Source: JABDMH01 sp965223165
GTDB taxonomy: Bacteria > Bacteroidota > Bacteroidia > Chitinophagales > Saprospiraceae
Reading direction: 5' to 3'
Assembly (NCBI GenBank): GCA_965223165.1
Contig: CBDCVQ010000011.1
Coordinates: 1 to 64,000, forward strand
Length of the DNA: 64,000 bases
Shown here: piece by piece, positions 24,454 to 34,481 of the stretch
Layout: each line of letters starts with the position of its first letter
Position numbering within the stretch: the first letter of the stretch is position 1
The notes under the pieces: generated by a model
What the model was told of the DNA's origin: nothing
Seen by the model: the letters and a program-made list of their open reading frames with translations, nothing else
The model's database searches: none
Translations under genes and position numbers: made by a program

Positions 24454-25857
24454 ATGGCCAACAATTTTTTAGCCTCCGTCCTTTGCGCAGTCTTCTTATG
24501 TGTCCTTGGCGGCCAAGCGCACACCCAGGGCTTGATCCTGGACGAAACCAGTCAGTCAGAAGAAATTGTGCAGCGCATCGTCATTGACAGCGTGTGGGCA
24601 GGGCACCGAGTAAGGTTTTGCCTCTATACACACGGTGAGCGTCAGTACATCGCCTACTACAATGCCGACCGCAGCATGGTGGTAGGCCAGCGAGATTTGG
24701 ACCATGCCATATTCGAAAAGCACATTATGCCCCGCACGACTCGGGCTGAGGCCGGCGGCACCAGCACCGTACTGGGATGGGACAGCCATAACTCCATCAC
24801 CATGGCCATTGACAAAGAAGGATACATCCACCTGTCAGGCAATATGCACGCACATCCGATGACTTATTTCCGAAGTACCAAACCCCATGACATCTCGACG
24901 CTCAGCCAGCATATGACGATGGTAGGTCCAAACGAACAACGCTGCACCTATCCCAAATTCATGCTCACCAAGCAAGGAGAACTTATCTTTCACTATCGAG
25001 ACGGTGGCAGTGGCAACGGCAACGAGATCTACAATATCTACTCGTGCGAGGATCAGCGATGGCGCCGGATGCTGGATGTACCCCTGACCGACGGCCAGGG
25101 GCGTATGAATGCGTACCAAACCCAGCCGACCCTACACCAGGACGGGTGGTATCATGTCTACTGGGTGTGGCGGGACACCCCGGATTGCGAGACCAACCAT
25201 GACCTTTCCTACATGAAGAGTCCCGATCTGCAGCACTGGTTTGATGCATTTGGTCAGCCCATTTCCTTGCCGGCGACACTCGATCAAGCTAGCCTCATTG
25301 TGGATCCCATTCCACCTAAGGGCGGCATCATAAACTTGGCCGCCAAACTATGCCTGGATGCGAATGACCAACCCGTGTTCGCCTACCACAAATACGATGA
25401 CCGTGGTAATCTGCAGCTCTATACGGCTCGCCTCGTCGACCGGGCTTGGATATACACGCAAATTACGGACTGGGACTATCGCTGGGAGTTTTCGGGCAGA
25501 GGCAGCATCAACGTTGAAGTTCGGCTCAAGGACTTTCGGCGGCGAGCAGACCATCGCTATGAGGTGGACTTCTGGCACATCAAATACGGGCACGGAACGA
25601 TCCTGTTGGACGACCAGTGCCAGCCGATAGGAAGGGTGAAGAAAGCACCATCCCTGGCGACGAGGCTTGCCCCGGAAGGCTCGTTTCCTGGCTTGCGTGT
25701 ACTAACCGCATCAGACCTCGGCAGAGCAGATCAAGCAGATGTGCGGTTCCTGCTCAAGTGGGAGGCACTCGGTAGTAACCGCGACAGGCCACGACCCAAG
25801 CCCTGGCCAGCACCCAGCATTCTTTATCTATATCAGCTCACATCTTCTCGTCCTTGA
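24454..25857 (+). CDS. BNR_4 repeat protein (possible polysaccharide lyase or glycosidase)
   Basis: This is an exported protein of 467 residues. A signal peptide (MANNFLASVLCAVFLCVLGG) is followed by a seven-bladed beta-propeller. Segments such as ERQYIAYYNADRSMVVGQRD, DSHNSITMAIDKEGYIHLSG, MTYFRSTKPHD and LIFHYRDGGSGNGNEIYNIY match the BNR_4 domain. Families with this fold include ulvan lyases and rhamnosidases. A catalytic His/Tyr is expected in such lyases, but I cannot assign it here. It is followed 191 bases downstream by a multiheme cytochrome and a sulfatase on the same strand. The substrate may be a sulfated algal glycan. I use the ATG at 24454, where the signal begins. Confidence 0.75.
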   Translation: MANNFLASVLCAVFLCVLGGQAHTQGLILDETSQSEEIVQRIVIDSVWAGHRVRFCLYTHGERQYIAYYNADRSMVVGQRDLDHAIFEKHIMPRTTRAEAGGTSTVLGWDSHNSITMAIDKEGYIHLSGNMHAHPMTYFRSTKPHDISTLSQHMTMVGPNEQRCTYPKFMLTKQGELIFHYRDGGSGNGNEIYNIYSCEDQRWRRMLDVPLTDGQGRMNAYQTQPTLHQDGWYHVYWVWRDTPDCETNHDLSYMKSPDLQHWFDAFGQPISLPATLDQASLIVDPIPPKGGIINLAAKLCLDANDQPVFAYHKYDDRGNLQLYTARLVDRAWIYTQITDWDYRWEFSGRGSINVEVRLKDFRRRADHRYEVDFWHIKYGHGTILLDDQCQPIGRVKKAPSLATRLAPEGSFPGLRVLTASDLGRADQADVRFLLKWEALGSNRDRPRPKPWPAPSILYLYQLTSSRP

Positions 25858-26048
25858 TTCCTCATGCATGGACAGAGTAGGGTCCTAGGATAGCCGGCCA
25901 AATCGAGGCAATTTGCTACATTCATTATGCCTGCTCCGCGGAAGAATTTGGACCATTACTTGGGCTGCTTGAATGCGAAATTGTGCTGACAGGGTCAAGG
26001 CAAAATCCCTGGAGTTAGAACATCCGTGCAGCAGAGACTTTTGAGGCT

Positions 26049-27257
26049 ATGAAACCGAATAAGACCTTATTACTGGCTTTATTTCTCGGGGTTTTCATCT
26101 ACTGCTGTCTGAGCTCCAGAAAAGGGCCTGAATACTTCCAGCCGCCAGCCATCGCAACCCATCCCGATGGTGGGGACTTTGTTGGGTCAGCCACCTGTAT
26201 GGAGTGCCACGCCGACATTTACACGTCCCATCAGCAGACCGCGCATTATCATACGTCGGCGATAGCCAATGAAGAGAATATAAAAGGCAGCCTGGCCGAA
26301 GGATCCAATATCATGGAAATGGCCGGTTATTCCTTTGAGATGGTTGGGCATGGTAAGGACTTCTATCAACGGGTGACTGACAAGCAGACGGGAAAAACCG
26401 TAGAGCAGGCCATCGATATAGTCGTCGGCTCGGGCGTCAAGGGCCAGTCCTACTTGACTTGGCAAGACGAGCATCTTTTTCAGCTGCAAACATCCTACTA
26501 TCCACCCGCGGATCGATGGATCAATAGTCCCGGTTATCCTCTGCAACTATTTGAACGGCCGATCCGGGATGGATGTCTGAAATGTCACACCACCTTTGCT
26601 AAGAATCGAGACTTCTCCGGGCAGGGAAACCACTACGACGCTACGCAGATCATCTACGGCGTCGACTGCGAAAGGTGCCATCGTCCGGCAGCTCAACATG
26701 TGGCCTATCATCGGAACAATCCCGATGTGCTGGAATCTAAGTTTATGCTTAAGCTAGATACCCTGCCCAGGCAGCTGCGCCTCGATGTCTGTGCTCAGTG
26801 TCACTCTGGTCCACGGGAAAATATTATCCGAGGAAATTCCTTTTCGTTTCTCACCGGCCAAGTCTTAAGAGAGCACTCGAGAAATTCTTACACCGGCCGC
26901 CCCCCTAGCGAGCTGGATGTGCACGGCAATCAATATGGCCTACTTGCGAGCAGCCAATGCTTCATTCAAACGCCCGAATTCGACTGTGGTACCTGTCACG
27001 ATCCCCATACCAAACAGCGAGGCATGACCACCCACTTTAACCAGAAGTGCGCCGGCTGCCACCAAGCGAGTGCCACCACCTGTACAGCACATGCCAAGGT
27101 GCAAGGCAGCAGGTCCAATAATTGTATCGCCTGCCACATGCCCAACAGTCCGTCTGAATTTATGACGGTCCAATTATCTGCCGACAGCGTGGAAACACCC
27201 GTGTATGTGCGCACGCACTTGATTGGGATCTATCCGGAAGCATCATGGCACTATTAA
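26049..27257 (+). CDS. Heptaheme c-type cytochrome
   Basis: This 402-residue periplasmic cytochrome begins with a hydrophobic N-terminus (LLLALFLGVFIYCCL). It has seven CxxCH heme attachment motifs in order: CMECH, CLKCH, CERCH, CAQCH, CGTCH, CAGCH and CIACH. The spacing and the phrase DFVGSATCMECHADIY resemble cytochrome c554 and related multiheme oxidoreductases. It should move electrons or act as an oxidoreductase. It lies 21 bases upstream of a sulfatase gene, so both are likely one transcript, an unusual pair. The ending LIGIYPEASWHY is not heme-bearing. The BNR_4 gene is upstream on the same strand. Function is not known. Confidence 0.85.
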   Translation: MKPNKTLLLALFLGVFIYCCLSSRKGPEYFQPPAIATHPDGGDFVGSATCMECHADIYTSHQQTAHYHTSAIANEENIKGSLAEGSNIMEMAGYSFEMVGHGKDFYQRVTDKQTGKTVEQAIDIVVGSGVKGQSYLTWQDEHLFQLQTSYYPPADRWINSPGYPLQLFERPIRDGCLKCHTTFAKNRDFSGQGNHYDATQIIYGVDCERCHRPAAQHVAYHRNNPDVLESKFMLKLDTLPRQLRLDVCAQCHSGPRENIIRGNSFSFLTGQVLREHSRNSYTGRPPSELDVHGNQYGLLASSQCFIQTPEFDCGTCHDPHTKQRGMTTHFNQKCAGCHQASATTCTAHAKVQGSRSNNCIACHMPNSPSEFMTVQLSADSVETPVYVRTHLIGIYPEASWHY

Positions 27258-27278
27258 AAATCACGTAAACGGTCAAAC

Positions 27279-28802
27279 ATGACGTCATTTCCCAAATGGC
27301 CGGCCTGGTGCCTGGCCCTCACACTGCCCCTTTTGTTTGGTGGCTGCCGGCAAACAAAAACGGCCGACGCGCCAAATATCCTCTGGATTTTGCTCGAGGA
27401 TACCTCCCCCTTGCTAGGCGCTTACGGCACGACTATGATTTCGACGCCACACATCGACAGCCTGGCGACCAAAGGCATTTTATTTCAAAATGCATTCATG
27501 CCCGCTCCGGTCTGTTCGCCTTGTCGATCCAGCATGATTACCGGTATGATGTCCACCACCTTGGGCACGCACAACCATCACAGCGCCCGTACCACAGAAT
27601 CCGCTATCTATTTGCCATCGAATATTAAGACCGTCCCCGAGGTATTTAGGGCAGCCGGTTATTTCACCTTTAATAATGGAAAGGACGATTACAATTTTAC
27701 CTACGATCGCAAAGACCTCTATAGTCAAGCCTATCATCGACATCCGCTATATGGAAAAAGAGGAGTACCCATAGCCATTTCCTCCCTAGCTGAGCAAGAG
27801 CCTTTCTTTGGTCAAATTCAATTGTCTGGTGGCAAAGAAATATTCTCCTCCACCTTTAAGGACAAGGTGGTGACGCCGGTAGATCGAAAGAAAATCAAAC
27901 TACCCCCCTACCTACCCGCGCATCCCGTGATCGTCGAAGAATACGCCAACCATCTAGACGCCATTCAGATTACGGACCGCAAAGTGGGGGACATCCTCGG
28001 TGAGCTCGAAGAGCACGGCATCCTCGATAACACGATCATATTTTTCTTCTCCGACCATGGGATGCGTCTGACCCGGCACAAGCAATTTCTCTACGACGGT
28101 GGGCTTCATGTGCCGCTGATCATAGCGGATTTTCGGCAGCAGGCGGCACTGCCGGCTGGTACGCAGCGTGATGAGCTAGTCAGTGGTCTTGATCTGGGTC
28201 CCACCTCACTTGCATTAGCAGGTATTCCTGTCCCATCCTACATGGAAGGTCTGAATATTTTTGATGATGCTGGACCAGCAAGAGAATTCGTTGTGTCCGC
28301 CCGAGATCGCTGCGATTTCACCATTGATCGAATTCGATCCGTCCGCTCGAAGGACTTTAAATACATCCGCAATTTCATGACCGATCGTCCCTATCTGCAG
28401 CCGACCTATATGGATGTGGACAGCGTACCCTTTGTGCGAGTCATGAAGCAACTCTATGCGGAGGGCAAACTCGATCCTGTCCAAAGCCGTTTTCTCGCTG
28501 ATCAGCGGCCCTCTGAGGAGCTGTATGATCTGAGGGAGGATCCATACGAATTAAATAACCTGGCCTCCGACCCCACCCACCAGGCGGTGCGTGCGGAGTA
28601 TGCAGATATTCTCGACCAATGGATCAGCGACACCGATGACAAGGGGCAATATCCGGAGCATCAAGAAGGACTGAAGTTGATGCTGGGCATCTGGGGGGAC
28701 CACGCCGTCAATCCCGAATACGAGGCCCTCAGAAACCAGTATCCAGATCTCGCCGGTTCTCAGTTTGCCCTTAAGATGGCATCGTGGGAAAAAGTAAACT
28801 AA
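27279..28802 (+). CDS. Sulfatase lipoprotein (family S1)
   Basis: This is a 507-residue exported sulfatase. The signal ends in LLFGGC (lipobox Cys 23). The core begins NILWILLEDTSPLLGAYG. The activation motif is CSPCR (Cys 79 to Arg 83), where the usual CxPSR has Cys instead of Ser at the fourth position. The second metal site is FFFSDHGMRLTRHK, followed by VPLIIADF. The frame runs intact to the stop at 28800-28802, where the dispersed repeat element begins. It follows the heptaheme cytochrome with a 21-base gap. Compared with the sulfatase at 3.8 kb it lacks the extra C-terminal beta module. Substrate is unknown. Confidence 0.88.
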   Translation: MTSFPKWPAWCLALTLPLLFGGCRQTKTADAPNILWILLEDTSPLLGAYGTTMISTPHIDSLATKGILFQNAFMPAPVCSPCRSSMITGMMSTTLGTHNHHSARTTESAIYLPSNIKTVPEVFRAAGYFTFNNGKDDYNFTYDRKDLYSQAYHRHPLYGKRGVPIAISSLAEQEPFFGQIQLSGGKEIFSSTFKDKVVTPVDRKKIKLPPYLPAHPVIVEEYANHLDAIQITDRKVGDILGELEEHGILDNTIIFFFSDHGMRLTRHKQFLYDGGLHVPLIIADFRQQAALPAGTQRDELVSGLDLGPTSLALAGIPVPSYMEGLNIFDDAGPAREFVVSARDRCDFTIDRIRSVRSKDFKYIRNFMTDRPYLQPTYMDVDSVPFVRVMKQLYAEGKLDPVQSRFLADQRPSEELYDLREDPYELNNLASDPTHQAVRAEYADILDQWISDTDDKGQYPEHQEGLKLMLGIWGDHAVNPEYEALRNQYPDLAGSQFALKMASWEKVN

Positions 28803-28993
28803 GTAGAGTTTCGCATTAGATATGTTGAATAATTCTAATAGGATTTTGTTCGCAGACGAGGCATGACCGAGCGATCTCGCAGCGTCGAGCATGACAATGC
28901 GAGAAGTGAGGGAACCGCGAAAGCGGGTGGGTGGCATAGCCGTAGCTATGGCGAGGCTTTGCAACGAAGTATGCGGACCAAAGACATTACTAG
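28802..28993. mobile_element. Dispersed palindromic element, copy A
   Basis: Starting at the sulfatase stop codon, about 190 bases match the elements at 46451 and 61903. The first 54 bases (AGTAGAGTTTCGCATTAGAT and onward to TTCGCAG) are identical to the copy at 61.9 kb. The right part from GCATAGCCGTAGCTATGGCG to AAAGACATTA is also shared. Between them lies an extra unique segment of about 60 bases. The far right end of the 61.9-kb copy is missing here. Confidence 0.8.
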
Positions 28994-29001
28994 GGCTAAC
29001 C

Positions 29002-32000
29002 TCAGAGGGATGGCTTCCGCTGGTTAATCTTAATTAGCTGCAACTGGTCATCGTTTTTAGCTACGAGGATATGGGCTTCTCCTTGTCTGGTGATGGACTC
29101 CATGTCGCGAACATCTCCCACAATCTGCAGGCCGGACTCACGCATCGTGCGCGCCACAAATTCCCCCATTCCGTTCCCCTCAAGCAGTAGTCCAAAACTG
29201 GCATCATTTCGTGGAGTTTCGACCTCGGCATTGTACAGATTGCCCGCCAAAACGGCATCCAAATGGCCATCTCCGGTAAAATCGTCCACCAGAAATCGGT
29301 TGATACTAGAGATTTGTGCCAATTGCGGCAGGGGCCTAGCCACATAGGTACCCCCTGCGTTCTCGAGGTAGACACTGGCAAAAGAGGTAATCTCGTAGCT
29401 CAGCGACTCCTCCAATAGTTTTGTCGTGTAGATCTGATCCAAGTTGGCACTCGCAAACGAATTGTAGTCTTCAAACTTGACCTTGATCGCCGGCATCTGC
29501 TCAGACGAACATTGACGTCCCCGCACCGGAAACTCCGTGTCGTTATTTTGATAACTCAGCACAATATCTTGGCTGGAGTTATTGTCAAAATCATTGAGGT
29601 AAACCTTAAAAGGTGCTTCTTCGCTAGCCTGGTATTTATAATTCCTGCCCAGGTTCCCGACCAGGAGGTCTTCGTCTCCATCGGCATCAAAATCTCCCTT
29701 CTGTATATCAAACCACCAGCCGGACGTTTTGCCGGCCAGGGTCCTTTCCGAGACATCTTCAAAAACACCCTCGACATTTCGAAAAAACTTGATAGGCATC
29801 CACTCTCCCACCAATACCAGGTCGTCCCAGCCGTCCCCATCGAAGTCCGTCCACGAGGAAGCAGTGACTAGCCCCAACTCTCTCAGGGCAGGTAGTCGCT
29901 GCTCCGTTGCATCGACAAATCGAACGCCCTCTGCTGTACTTACATTTTCCAGCAAGTAGGAGTCCGCCGGATAAGGGTATTTTTTAGGGATTAATCTGCC
30001 CCCAACAAATAGGTCCAGATCTCCGTCCTGGTCAAAATCGGAGGCTGACACATGGAGACCGCTGGCCTTAAAATCAGGAAGTGCCTCCTTATTACGCTCA
30101 AATTTCCCCTCGCCGAGATTCTCATAAAAACGATCTTCGTACCCTAATGAGTTAGGCTTAAATTCGTTGCCGCCGCTCGCGATGTAAATGTCTTGGTCTC
30201 CGTCGCGATCCGCGTCAAAAATCAGTATACCCAGATCTTCGTAGTATTTGTCGGCGGCCAGATCCTGTACGGGCAATTCTTCAAAATCTCCCTGCGCATT
30301 TTGCAGATAGGCTACTGGCGATTGTCCCACAGCCCCTCCGGCAATATAATCATCTAGCCCGTCACCATTGAGATCACCTACGGCCAGTGCAGGTCCTAAG
30401 GTGGAATTCTTGTGGGGTAATAAAACCTCTGCTTCGAAGTCGTTAAATATGTTCTCCTCGTGGGTGAATAAATCGGGCATTTCGATGGTCTCAAAGAGCA
30501 TCTCATCAGGTGTGGCTACCGTTGCCAGGTCCCGACCGGCAGACAAGCTCGCAGATTCTTCGGGAGATAAGGTGAGCATTTGGTTGACCTTTACATCCAC
30601 CCGCTTCGACCGCGACCCATCAGACCACTGCACCACAACACTGTCCACCCGCTGGCTCGCACCCACGCCAAAGTGCAGACGCGGCGATACCGAAGAAAGG
30701 TAGCCTCGGACTACGTTGTGCTCTTGCATCTGAAATGCCTCATTGGCATACACGAATACTCGACTTCCCTCAGCCAAAATCGAACCTCCCTCCAGCTCGA
30801 TGGTCAGATAGTGGTTGGTGCCACCGTTATTTTCATAGATGCTGGCCACATCTTCCAGATTGCTGACCACCAGGTCCAAGTCGCCGTCATTGTCAAGGTC
30901 TGAGTAAGCTACGCCATTGGAAAATGTCTTTTCACCCACCCCCCAAGCTTCGGCCACATCTGTAAACGTGAGGTCCTGATTATTTCGGAATAAATAATTC
31001 GGTAGTTTCTCTGAAGGCAATTGCTCCAGATAATTAAGCAATTCGACCTCTTCCTCCTTACCCTTGTAGTCGGGGTCATTTTCCATCTTATCAAAAAACG
31101 ACCGGTGCGCTGCGTAGAAGTCTTTGTTGTTGACGTCGCGTCGCACGCCGTTGGTCACGAATAGGTCTTTCCACCCGTCGTTGTCAAAGTCGGCCAGCAA
31201 TCCACCCCAGCTCCAGTCCGTAGAGGATACGCCTGCCAGTCGAGCCACATTGCTAAACAGAGGCAGCCCATCAGCGGTGCGACCACTGTTCATCTGCAGC
31301 GAATTTTGCATATACTGATGATGCAGGCCTAGTTCCACCGCCCGGTAAAAGGCATCTGGGTCCATGGATGACATATTGGCCTTCGATCGAAAATTATCTT
31401 CAGCGGACATATCCAACTGAAAAATATCCATGTGGCCGTCATTATTAAAATCTGCTATATCGGCGCCCATACCGAAGAACGACGTCTGTTGGAGACTGGT
31501 CTGAATTTGATCGGTAAAGGTGCCGTCCTGATTATTGATAAATAGAAAATCGGGGGCATTAAAGTCGTTGGACACAAATATGTCGGCATAACCATCTCCA
31601 TTGACATCCGAGGCCACCACTCCCAGACTTAGTCCAAAGGAGCGCAGCCCTGCCTCCGTAGTAACGTCCGTAAAATGATCTCCATCATTGCGGTATAATT
31701 TGTCTGAGTCCAGCTCGGGATGGTTTTCCAACATGTAGTGGTAGTATTCCACCGGTGCCGTAAAACTGGTCGGGGGGTAATTTATGACATAGAGATCTAA
31801 ATCTCCATCCTTGTCATAGTCAAAAAAGGTGGCATGCATGCTGATGCCCTCGCAGTCGATGGCGTAGTCCTTTGCTTTTTCGCTAAAGGTAAGGTCGCCA
31901 TTGTTGATATACAGCTGGTTATTATTAGGGCTATTCTTTCCGCCTACTGAGCAATAGATGTCTAAATGCCCGTCGCGGTTAATATCCACAAAGGTGGCAC

Positions 32001-32331
32001 CGGAATACCAGCGGTCATCTCCCGCCAGTCCGGCAGAATTTGTGATATCCTCAAACTTCAAATCTCCACGATTCAGGTACAATCTGTTGTCTACCATGTT
32101 GCCGGTGAAGAAGATGTCTTCGAGTCCATCTTGATTCACATCGCCCACCGCAACACCCCCACCGAGGTACATATAGGGATAGGTAAAATAATTGTACGAG
32201 TGCGTTTCGCTCAGCACATTGGCAAAGTCAACGGATGAGTGACTTGAGTCTACCTTACTGAACTGTTGGGTAGGCGTCTGCTCACAGGACACTGCCCCAA
32301 TGGCCAGGGCCAGCAGACATAGATATTTCAT
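29002..32331 (-). CDS. CRTAC1/ASPIC-UnbV FG-GAP repeat lipoprotein
   Basis: This is a very large surface lipoprotein of 1109 residues. The signal MKYLCLLALAIGAVSC gives lipobox Cys. Many FG-GAP/VCBS calcium-binding repeats follow, such as DVNQDGLEDIFFTGN, DINRDGHLDIYCS, DFNNDGHMDIFQLD and DFDNDGWKDLFVTNG, forming a beta-propeller. In the middle is an ASPIC/UnbV segment (DSVVVQWSDGSRSKRVDV). The second half has a further propeller with DRDGDQDIYIASGG. Such proteins are often encoded beside SusC/SusD in Bacteroidota and may bind or process glycans at the surface. The gene follows the SusD gene on the same strand with 268 bases and a terminator between. The start is the Met giving the signal peptide. 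Confidence 0.9.
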   Translation of the reverse strand: MKYLCLLALAIGAVSCEQTPTQQFSKVDSSHSSVDFANVLSETHSYNYFTYPYMYLGGGVAVGDVNQDGLEDIFFTGNMVDNRLYLNRGDLKFEDITNSAGLAGDDRWYSGATFVDINRDGHLDIYCSVGGKNSPNNNQLYINNGDLTFSEKAKDYAIDCEGISMHATFFDYDKDGDLDLYVINYPPTSFTAPVEYYHYMLENHPELDSDKLYRNDGDHFTDVTTEAGLRSFGLSLGVVASDVNGDGYADIFVSNDFNAPDFLFINNQDGTFTDQIQTSLQQTSFFGMGADIADFNNDGHMDIFQLDMSAEDNFRSKANMSSMDPDAFYRAVELGLHHQYMQNSLQMNSGRTADGLPLFSNVARLAGVSSTDWSWGGLLADFDNDGWKDLFVTNGVRRDVNNKDFYAAHRSFFDKMENDPDYKGKEEEVELLNYLEQLPSEKLPNYLFRNNQDLTFTDVAEAWGVGEKTFSNGVAYSDLDNDGDLDLVVSNLEDVASIYENNGGTNHYLTIELEGGSILAEGSRVFVYANEAFQMQEHNVVRGYLSSVSPRLHFGVGASQRVDSVVVQWSDGSRSKRVDVKVNQMLTLSPEESASLSAGRDLATVATPDEMLFETIEMPDLFTHEENIFNDFEAEVLLPHKNSTLGPALAVGDLNGDGLDDYIAGGAVGQSPVAYLQNAQGDFEELPVQDLAADKYYEDLGILIFDADRDGDQDIYIASGGNEFKPNSLGYEDRFYENLGEGKFERNKEALPDFKASGLHVSASDFDQDGDLDLFVGGRLIPKKYPYPADSYLLENVSTAEGVRFVDATEQRLPALRELGLVTASSWTDFDGDGWDDLVLVGEWMPIKFFRNVEGVFEDVSERTLAGKTSGWWFDIQKGDFDADGDEDLLVGNLGRNYKYQASEEAPFKVYLNDFDNNSSQDIVLSYQNNDTEFPVRGRQCSSEQMPAIKVKFEDYNSFASANLDQIYTTKLLEESLSYEITSFASVYLENAGGTYVARPLPQLAQISSINRFLVDDFTGDGHLDAVLAGNLYNAEVETPRNDASFGLLLEGNGMGEFVARTMRESGLQIVGDVRDMESITRQGEAHILVAKNDDQLQLIKINQRKPSL

Positions 32332-32541
32332 GCTATTCACCAGCCTTAGTTTATGTGGCATCATGTAGATTCTTAACGTGGGCTCAAAGATAAACATAGT
32401 CTATCTCGAAATCTTCACGGTTTGTCCGATGGAATACCTTAGGAGGCTGCTGCTCTACCTGCTGGTTAAGAAGTTCGGATCCAGCATTTGTCTCGCAAAG
32501 ATTTCGTAGATCCGTTCCAACGGCCCGTAAAACAAGAATAA

Positions 32542-32563
32542 CCCTCGCTTTCAAAGCGGAGGG
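32542..32563 (-). terminator. Terminator after susD
   Basis: An imperfect hairpin (CCCTCCGCTTTGAAAGCGAGGG on the minus strand, written from 32563 down) is followed by a T-rich tail (TATTCTTGTTTT). It ends the SusC/SusD transcript before the CRTAC1 gene. Confidence 0.7.
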
Positions 32564-32599
32564 CTATCCTTGCTAACATTTTGGAAAAATGAATCGCTC

Positions 32600-34468
32600 C
32601 TAGTATCCAGGATTCTGAATAATGGAGGGATCCCGATCTATCTCCGTCTGGCTAATCGGCATAAAGTATACATGATCTTGCCAGATTCTGTTTTCAAATA
32701 CGATGTTGGTCGGTGTGTACGTATAGTCAAACACATCGGTGTCCTTGCGGTAGTTGGTCACCGTGGTCCCCGGCTTTTGGGTTCCCTGGATCAGCACCTG
32801 TTGCACCTGCTGGTTGAGTGACTGTGGCCCTTCCAGCCAGCGCTTCATGTCAAAGAGTCGGGCATCTTCATTAACCAGCTCCTTGTCCCGCTCGCGTTTG
32901 TACAACTCCAACAGCTCCGCACCGGTAGCGGTCACTCCCGGCAGTCCGTTTCGGAATCGCAGTCGATCAAGCCAGGCAATGGCCTCTGCCTCATCACCCA
33001 AGTTGATGTTGGCCTCGACGTAATTCAGCAGAATCTCCGTGTATCGGATATAAGGTGCATCGACCTTCTGCAAGTTGTTTGGCCATGAAGCCGGCAAGGT
33101 CGGATCGGAAAACTTTTTGAAGTAGTAGCCCGTCCGAGAACCATTCCAGTCTTCGATAGGACCCTGTCGGGTATCCACACCGTTGATGATGGTACCATCC
33201 AGCAGTGTGTAAAATCCGGTCTGGATCTCATTGTAGTTGTCAAATTTAACCACGTCGTCGGTACGCTGCTTCCAAGGAGCACCATCGAAGAGTATGGTCG
33301 CATAAAAGCGTGGCTCGCGATCGTCATAAGGAGCGGCCGCGTGCTCGGGATTGTCCCAATCGAAGGCCTCCCCATCCGCTCGCGAATAACGTGAGACCAG
33401 GGCCTCTGTCGGTGTGGTTCCGGCCCACTCATGGTACCCATTGGGCCCATGATATAGAGCCACCATACCCGGTCCTTGAGACCAACCATCTCCTCCGGGA
33501 TAAGTCCTGGAGCTAAAGCCAAATTCCTCGATCGAACGTCCCCAGATGTAATCCTGGTTCTGATCGCCTTGCAGCCAAATGTCCTCGTAGTTTTGCACCG
33601 CTTCGTCAAATGGGGCTGGCTCCGTGTAGTCCAGTTTGTAACCGGTCGTCGCATCCAGCAGCGCCTTTGAAGCGGCACGAGCCGCCTCCCAGCGAGAGGA
33701 TTGACTACCACTCGTATAGCCGATCAGCTCCGGATTGCTATACGCAGCAATGGTCGCCACGGACGAGGCTTTTGAAGGCTCATACAGGTCACTAGCCGCG
33801 TGGGTCAGTACTCTCGATTTGAGGGCTAGCGCCGTGATTTTGTGGGCTCTCGACTTGTCTGCCGGAGCGTCTTCCAACAAAGTAATGGCCTGATCCAAGT
33901 CAGAGATGATCAGATTGATGGTAGCTTCAAAGGAAGATCGAGGGTTGTTGGCCTCGCTGTCCAATGTCAAGGGCTCCGTAAGAAGCACTAGACCACCGAA
34001 CTGTCGCATCAACTGCGCGTAGAAATAGCCCCGCATGAAGTAGGCTTCGCCCAGCAGGCGGTCAGTAAATGCGGCGTCAAAGCCGGCATCATTGGCCGTC
34101 AGTCGCTGAATCGCAATGTTGGCACTACGAATAAAGGGATACAGTCGGCGCCAGCTGAACCACTGCATGTCCATGAAGTTTCCAGCAGGATTCATTTTGC
34201 CCTCGGTATATCCGTCCACGCCCCGTCCGGGGTGCGTAAATACTGCCTGATCCGTGAAGGCATCGGTGGTTTCTTCGCGTGTCAGCGTACCCGCCCAGGT
34301 ACCCTGATAAAGATCCAGCACCGCTGCTTCTGCAAGTTTGTCAGAAGACCAAACATTGTCTTCGGCCACTTCACTCAGTGGCGTGGTCTCCAAAAAGTCG
34401 TCGTTACAACTTGCCAAAAACAGGGCGACGACGACGATTGGTAAGAATTTCAAAATAATCGTTTTCAT
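32600..34468 (-). CDS. SusD/RagB-family glycan-binding lipoprotein
   Basis: This 622-residue lipoprotein forms the lid of the SusC transporter. The signal is MKTIILKFLPIVVVALFLASC (lipobox Cys 21). It begins NDDFLETTPLSEV, the typical SusD start, then shows TPR-type helices (SANIAIQRL, EAYFMRGYFYAQLMRQFGG, IISDLDQAITLL, ALKSRVLTHAASDL). The conserved C-terminal stretch reads APYIRYTEILLNYVEANINL and RDKELVNEDARLFDMKRW. It captures oligosaccharides or other oligomers at the surface. It is 13 bases downstream of the SusC gene in the same operon. Confidence 0.95.
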   Translation of the reverse strand: MKTIILKFLPIVVVALFLASCNDDFLETTPLSEVAEDNVWSSDKLAEAAVLDLYQGTWAGTLTREETTDAFTDQAVFTHPGRGVDGYTEGKMNPAGNFMDMQWFSWRRLYPFIRSANIAIQRLTANDAGFDAAFTDRLLGEAYFMRGYFYAQLMRQFGGLVLLTEPLTLDSEANNPRSSFEATINLIISDLDQAITLLEDAPADKSRAHKITALALKSRVLTHAASDLYEPSKASSVATIAAYSNPELIGYTSGSQSSRWEAARAASKALLDATTGYKLDYTEPAPFDEAVQNYEDIWLQGDQNQDYIWGRSIEEFGFSSRTYPGGDGWSQGPGMVALYHGPNGYHEWAGTTPTEALVSRYSRADGEAFDWDNPEHAAAPYDDREPRFYATILFDGAPWKQRTDDVVKFDNYNEIQTGFYTLLDGTIINGVDTRQGPIEDWNGSRTGYYFKKFSDPTLPASWPNNLQKVDAPYIRYTEILLNYVEANINLGDEAEAIAWLDRLRFRNGLPGVTATGAELLELYKRERDKELVNEDARLFDMKRWLEGPQSLNQQVQQVLIQGTQKPGTTVTNYRKDTDVFDYTYTPTNIVFENRIWQDHVYFMPISQTEIDRDPSIIQNPGY

Positions 34469-34481
34469 GTTGCTTCTATTC

